Positions 23,481 through 26,385 of a stretch of 26,385 nucleotides of DNA are shown piece after piece. Both the position numbers and the translations under genes were made by a program. The stretch is from positions 1 to 26,385 of the IMG/VR virus record IMGVR_UViG_3300010391_000037; one strand, given 5' to 3'. The notes below the pieces were generated by a model. That model had not been told where the DNA came from and did not search any database. It saw only the letters and a program-made list of their open reading frames with translations. Every line of letters begins with the position of its first letter. Position 1 is the stretch's first letter. The stretch comes from a virus.

Positions 23481-24380
23481 TTATGCTACCCGGTAGCCCA
23501 AGACGTAGACGATGGCGTTGGGCTGAGTCGCGCCCGTGGCGCTGGTGACGCGCAGCACACCACCGGCGGCGATCTCGTGGTTGGCGTCGTTGATAGTGGC
23601 CGCCCTGACCAACGCCTGATCAGAGCCACTGGCGGCCATCGCGTCGGTGATGGCGTTGCCGGTAGATTTGACCTGGAGGGTCGTGGACGCCACACCCGCG
23701 CCCGTTAGCACGAGATGGGCGTCAATGACGCGGGTCTTGTGGGTAAGGGTGATGTCGGTGTCGCCCAGCGCGCCGGCGGCGATGTTGATCTGATGAACCA
23801 CCAGAAGGCCGCCGATGACGTTGACATTGGCGACCACCTTCGCCACCGTGCCGTCCAGGGAGGCAGTGGCGATTTTCGCCTGGGTGACGTTAGCCGCCAA
23901 AATCTTAACCGTCGTCACCGCGTCGGATGCCAGTTCCGTGGCGCTGATTGTGCCCGCACCGACGGTAGCCGAAACGAGGGGATTGGTTGCGCGGGTCACG
24001 CGAATGTCGGTCGCGGTGAGGACCTGGGCGCAGCCAAAGGCGTCGCCGGTCGTCGCCCCGTCATCCAGGCGCCCGGCGGTTGCGCCGAGATAGAGCACGT
24101 TGCCCGGCGTGAGACCCGTGCCATAGCGGAAGCGCGTGCCTACGCCGAACAGCGTGACCGGCTGCCCGGACTTGGCGGCGCGGCCCGCGAACCCGGCGAT
24201 TTCCGCCGCTTCATTGGCGGCCGTGGCGTTGCTCATCCATGCCTTGCCATCAGACGATTTGATGTAGCAAGGCGCTGCGAAGTCAATGTCCTCTCCGGCC
24301 AGGAGGTCAGGAATCTGCCCGGCGTACTGCGCCGTGCTCGCATCCAGACCGGCAAGGGCAGATCGTGTTACGAGTGCCAT
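23481..24380 (-). CDS. Capsid decoration-like protein with added C-terminal domain
   Basis: This 299-residue protein has two parts. Residues 1-135 (LVTRSALAGLDASTAQYAGQ, GEDIDFAAPCYIKSSDGKAW, TLFGVGTRFRYGTGLTPGNV, YLGATAGRLDD) match the DUF2190/decoration style of small capsid proteins. A helical-repeat spacer (TISATELASDAVTTVKILAA, NVTQAKIATASLDG) follows. It resembles trimeric-fibre coiled segments in which xIxxxxIxxxxVTxxKLAxxAVTxxKI repeats occur. The C-terminal region (GALGDTDITLTHKTRVIDAH to YVLGYRVA) is a beta-sandwich. This suggests a trimeric head fibre or decoration spike anchored to the capsid. Good AGGAAGGA precedes ATG 24380, and the major capsid gene starts 13 bases after its stop. 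Confidence 0.75.
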   Translation of the reverse strand: MALVTRSALAGLDASTAQYAGQIPDLLAGEDIDFAAPCYIKSSDGKAWMSNATAANEAAEIAGFAGRAAKSGQPVTLFGVGTRFRYGTGLTPGNVLYLGATAGRLDDGATTGDAFGCAQVLTATDIRVTRATNPLVSATVGAGTISATELASDAVTTVKILAANVTQAKIATASLDGTVAKVVANVNVIGGLLVVHQINIAAGALGDTDITLTHKTRVIDAHLVLTGAGVASTTLQVKSTGNAITDAMAASGSDQALVRAATINDANHEIAAGGVLRVTSATGATQPNAIVYVLGYRVA

Positions 24381-24399
24381 GTTCTAGTCCTTCCTCGCG

Positions 24400-24999
24400 C
24401 TAGATGCTGTGATAAGCAGCATCCTGGCGCTTCTTCTTGATTAGCTCTTCGTTCACTTCGGTGGCCGACGGTGCGCCCGGCTTTGGCGTCGGCGGGATCC
24501 CCCCGCCGCCAGTGACCTGCTTCACCAGGTAGGGCTTCGCTTTCGCCAGGGCTTCCACGGCCTTGTCCGCGCCCGTGACCGCACCGTCCGCACCGACCGT
24601 CAGTGTTGCCTGGTCAATCATGCGCCAGGCATCTTCCGGGTCTGCGAGGTTGGCTTTGGCAGCGGCGGTAAGTACGGCCCCGCGTGTGCGTTCTGTCTTC
24701 AGGGCCTCTTCTGCCGCTTCCCGCTTGACCTTTTCATCGGCGGCAGCGGCTTTAAGGCGCTCGGTTTCGGTCATCTCGGCCTGTTTCCGTTTCGCCTCGT
24801 CAGCCTCAAGCGCCTCCAACTTCTTGCGCCTTCCCGCCGATTCGTCGTTGGTGGCCTTCAGCGCGGCCCTGGTGCGCTCCAACTCTGCCTGTACCTCTGC
24901 CAGCGTTGGCGGGGGGGCCGATGGCGCTGGCGGTGCTGGTGGTATTCCGCCTGTCGGCGGTGCGGGAGGTGTTGTCATTCCGTTCGGTTCTGGTGGCAT
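24400..24999 (-). CDS. Capsid scaffold protein
   Basis: This 199-residue protein starts MPPEPNGMTTPPAPPTGGIP. A Pro-rich N-terminus (to about 30) is followed by a long coiled coil, LAEVQAELERTRAALKATND and KLEALEADEAKRKQAEMTET, with many Glu/Lys/Ala residues to about residue 110. The C-terminus is basic, ELIKKKRQDAAYHSI, as scaffolds often have for capsid binding. Composition, length and position before the capsid genes identify it as the scaffold that guides procapsid assembly and is then lost. The frame continues upstream to a GTG at 25059 without a ribosome binding site. The ATG at 24999 follows a GAGG at some distance and is chosen. Confidence 0.8.
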   Translation of the reverse strand: MPPEPNGMTTPPAPPTGGIPPAPPAPSAPPPTLAEVQAELERTRAALKATNDESAGRRKKLEALEADEAKRKQAEMTETERLKAAAADEKVKREAAEEALKTERTRGAVLTAAAKANLADPEDAWRMIDQATLTVGADGAVTGADKAVEALAKAKPYLVKQVTGGGGIPPTPKPGAPSATEVNEELIKKKRQDAAYHSI

Positions 25000-25060
25000 C
25001 TCGCCATTGTCCTCTCTGAGGCATCTCGCCCCGCGTGAAATATCGTTAGGGCATCTCACC
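24995..25060 (-). repeat. Three copies of an 11-bp GGCATCTCRCC repeat
   Basis: Copies lie at 24995-25005, 25020-25030 and 25050-25060 (25 and 30 bp apart). On the coding strand each reads GGYGAGATGCC and includes an ATG. The last in transcription order holds the chosen scaffold start. The first reads ATGCCCTAA and is closed at once. The meaning is unknown: duplicated initiation region, operator-like repeat, or chance. Confidence 0.6.
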
Positions 25061-25065
25061 CATGA

Positions 25066-25257
25066 TTACAGTGGTCTTATCTCGTCGGCCTTCCATGCGA
25101 CCTTGTCCCAATGGAACAGCCTCATATAGGCGTTGTAAAGAGCCACCTGCACACCGAAGTAGCGCAGGTCATACAGGAACGCGCTCCACCGGCTCCTGTG
25201 CTCCACGACTGCCCACCGGCCATTGCTAGTAGGGACAACTGCCAGGTGTTTACTCAT
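25066..25257 (-). CDS. Small protein of unknown function
   Basis: This 63-residue protein reads MSKHLAVVPTSNGRWAVVEH, RSRWSAFLYDLRYFGVQVAL, YNAYMRLFHWDKVAWKADEI, RPL. The centre is aromatic and moderately hydrophobic, but it carries too many charged residues to be confidently a membrane span. The start ATG overlaps the stop of the head morphogenesis gene as ATGA, so it is translationally coupled to it. No family was recognised. Small aromatic proteins between head morphogenesis and scaffold genes vary widely among phages. Confidence 0.6.
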   Translation of the reverse strand: MSKHLAVVPTSNGRWAVVEHRSRWSAFLYDLRYFGVQVALYNAYMRLFHWDKVAWKADEIRPL

Positions 25258-26270
25258 TGCACCAACTCCTTTAACCGTCTCACTTCTAGCCCTCGGCCCC
25301 AGGTATCATCGTGCGTCACCTTCGCCAGCCGCGTGAAGTCAAACTGCCCGGCCCTCCACGCCTCATACAACCCCTTGTTCTCGGCGTCCATCATCTCGCG
25401 CTGCTGGGCCGCGGGCAGCGATTTGAACCACTCTGCGCCGGTCTGCCATTCAAGGGGAGGGGCATCTATAAGCACTGCAATTTGTGTGCAGTGCCCTCCT
25501 ACGTGGTCCCACATCTCCGTACCGAGCGGAATAATCTCGCCATCGCGGGCAAGACAGGCCAAACAGGTACGCCCACTCTTAGAAGCGAGACGGCGATAAG
25601 ATTTTACTACCCCGCTCGCCCTGTATGACTCAGTGGTCGCCGTCCTATAAGCCCGCAACTGCTGGTCTTGGGCAATGACGCGGGCCCGCTCCAACCCCAC
25701 GCCGAACCCGTTCTTCATCGCCGTAGCCGTCTTGCGCGGGTTCCAGCCACCGGCGATCCCATCTATAAGCGCCTGGGTGAGACCGTCCACCGCGTCGGGC
25801 CAGGACTGAGCCAGCAAATCTCTGAACGGCGAGCCGTCAGACGCAGCGCCGATCATGGCTTCCAGCGCACCCACCGGCAACCGGTCAAATGCAACTCGTA
25901 TCCCAGCGTCGGCGGCTGCTGCCATCATGGTTTGCTCGGCGTTGTAAAGGCCCAACTGGATGTATTCGGCCTGGCTACGCTGAATCATCGGTAAGGCGTA
26001 GGCGTCGGTGTAGCGTTGGATCTCAATCTTCGCCTGTGCTAACAGAGATTTGTACCGATCCATGCGGTAGAGTTTCCATGCCGTGACCGTCTGCCCCGTA
26101 GCGCGCATGGTGGCGATCTCTTCGGCCAGGGCTGTCATCTGGCCGTCCAGCGCCGCCTCAATACCGAGCCAGCGGCGCGCCATCTCGGCGATCTGCACGT
26201 CCTCGCGGGCAAGGAGGCCAGCCTTAAACTCACGCGCCACACGAACTACGATAGGCTCACTGTTGGGCAT
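25254..26270 (-). CDS. Mu F-like phage head morphogenesis protein
   Basis: This 338-residue protein starts MPNSEPIVVRVAREFKAGLL. A helical N-terminal half is followed by the head morphogenesis region: ARVIAQDQQLRAYRTATTES, YRASGVVKSYRRLASKSGRT, Cys236/Cys239 (CLAC), ARDGEIIPLG, then His260-Cys261 in GGHCTQIAVLI. The pattern RTxTxxxYxxxxxxxYxxxxxxRTCxxCxxxDG and GHC is characteristic of phage Mu gpF-type minor head proteins. They act in early head assembly with the portal. The two Cys pairs and His suggest a metal site. Start ATG 26270 lies inside the end of the portal gene, with 14 bases of overlap, and a GC hairpin just upstream may affect initiation. Confidence 0.85.
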   Translation of the reverse strand: MPNSEPIVVRVAREFKAGLLAREDVQIAEMARRWLGIEAALDGQMTALAEEIATMRATGQTVTAWKLYRMDRYKSLLAQAKIEIQRYTDAYALPMIQRSQAEYIQLGLYNAEQTMMAAAADAGIRVAFDRLPVGALEAMIGAASDGSPFRDLLAQSWPDAVDGLTQALIDGIAGGWNPRKTATAMKNGFGVGLERARVIAQDQQLRAYRTATTESYRASGVVKSYRRLASKSGRTCLACLARDGEIIPLGTEMWDHVGGHCTQIAVLIDAPPLEWQTGAEWFKSLPAAQQREMMDAENKGLYEAWRAGQFDFTRLAKVTHDDTWGRGLEVRRLKELVQ

Positions 26271-26385
26271 TATTACCCCGCTCCGCGGGGTTGTCGTTCC
26301 CGCCTACCACCGGTTGAGCGCCTGGCTGCATCATCGCACCCCCGGCGGGGGGGGGGGGCTGCGCCCCGTTCCCCCCCTGCCCCTG
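26257..26385 (-). CDS. Portal protein, C-terminal fragment
   Basis: The frame is open from the window edge for 42 residues and ends PVVGGNDNPAERGNNAQQ before TGA 26257-26259. The sequence is a Gly/Pro/Gln-rich tail (QGQGGNGAQPPPPAGGAMMQ), as is common at portal C-termini. Its place directly before the head morphogenesis gene in transcription order is where phages encode the portal. The start and main domain lie outside the window. A 12-C run encodes the four prolines; it is prone to slippage and to sequencing error. No portal core motif is visible, so the call is from context. Confidence 0.6.
   Translation of the reverse strand, partial: QGQGGNGAQPPPPAGGAMMQPGAQPVVGGNDNPAERGNNAQQ
26275..26291 (-). 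promoter_or_regulatory. GC hairpin at the ribosome binding site of the head morphogenesis gene
   Basis: ACCCCGC and GCGGGGT form a perfect 7-bp stem around a 3-base loop, 4 bases upstream of ATG 26270. The likely Shine-Dalgarno bases (GGAG/GGGG) lie in the loop and 3' arm, so initiation may depend on ribosomes translating the portal end and opening the stem. It is in the portal coding frame and could be incidental. Confidence 0.45.

Noticed and set aside
26275-26291. Possible further copy of the palindromic element
   Set aside because: Its arms are similar in composition, but the length is 17, the loop differs, and there are no 4-bp direct repeats at its ends.
1-26385. tRNA genes, attachment sites, integrase or other prophage marks
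   Set aside because: None could be recognised on either strand, so free phage and prophage cannot be told apart here.

Overview
The window is the late structural region of a tailed bacteriophage with siphovirus-type genes, or of a prophage. Every supported gene lies on the minus strand, so transcription runs from high to low coordinates. Most genes overlap by 1-14 bases (ATGA, GTGA, TAATG) or sit within about 50 bases of each other. That indicates one long, translationally coupled operon. No tRNA, rRNA, integrase, terminase, CRISPR array or convincing promoter was seen, and no stretch over 300 bases lacks a gene. The host is probably a member of the Chloroflexota (Anaerolineae-like). This is inferred from GC-rich DNA and from secreted multidomain proteins joined by long Thr-Pro linkers with lamin-tail and DNRLRE/CBM96-type domains, a style common in that phylum.

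Layout in transcription order. Head: portal C-terminus (26385-26257, cut by the window edge), Mu F-like head morphogenesis protein, a small unknown protein, scaffold, decoration protein and HK97-fold major capsid protein (25257-22409). Connector: adaptor, head closure, gp10-like protein and tail terminator (22390-20710). Tail: two small virion proteins, the tail tube, tail assembly chaperones G and GT made through an A-AAA-AAC -1 slippery site, the tape measure, a distal tail-like protein and a large tail hub/tip protein (20697-13635). Adsorption region: a Cys4 small protein, two fibre-like proteins that look like one gene split by a frame change, a signal-peptide-bearing TIM-barrel glycosidase-like protein of 1225 aa, and a second exported multidomain protein whose final lamin-tail domain is also split by a frame change (13638-4449). 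Then come five small or medium virion-like proteins, including a LamG-like protein with about ten 23-residue repeats (4414-618). The window ends with a holin-like protein and a truncated membrane protein.

The most unusual signal is not a gene. Four copies of a 20-bp GC-rich palindrome sit at three loci, each bounded by 4-bp direct repeats (CGTG or CGTA). One copy is inserted into a leader whose uninterrupted sister copy survives about 450 bp away. At another locus one copy is inserted into the central CGTG of a second copy. Each insertion adds exactly 24 bp. This looks like a very small mobile palindromic element with target-site duplication. Other notable points are the recoding site, the glycan-targeting proteins with signal peptides inside a tail module, and a carbohydrate-binding-like domain nested within another.
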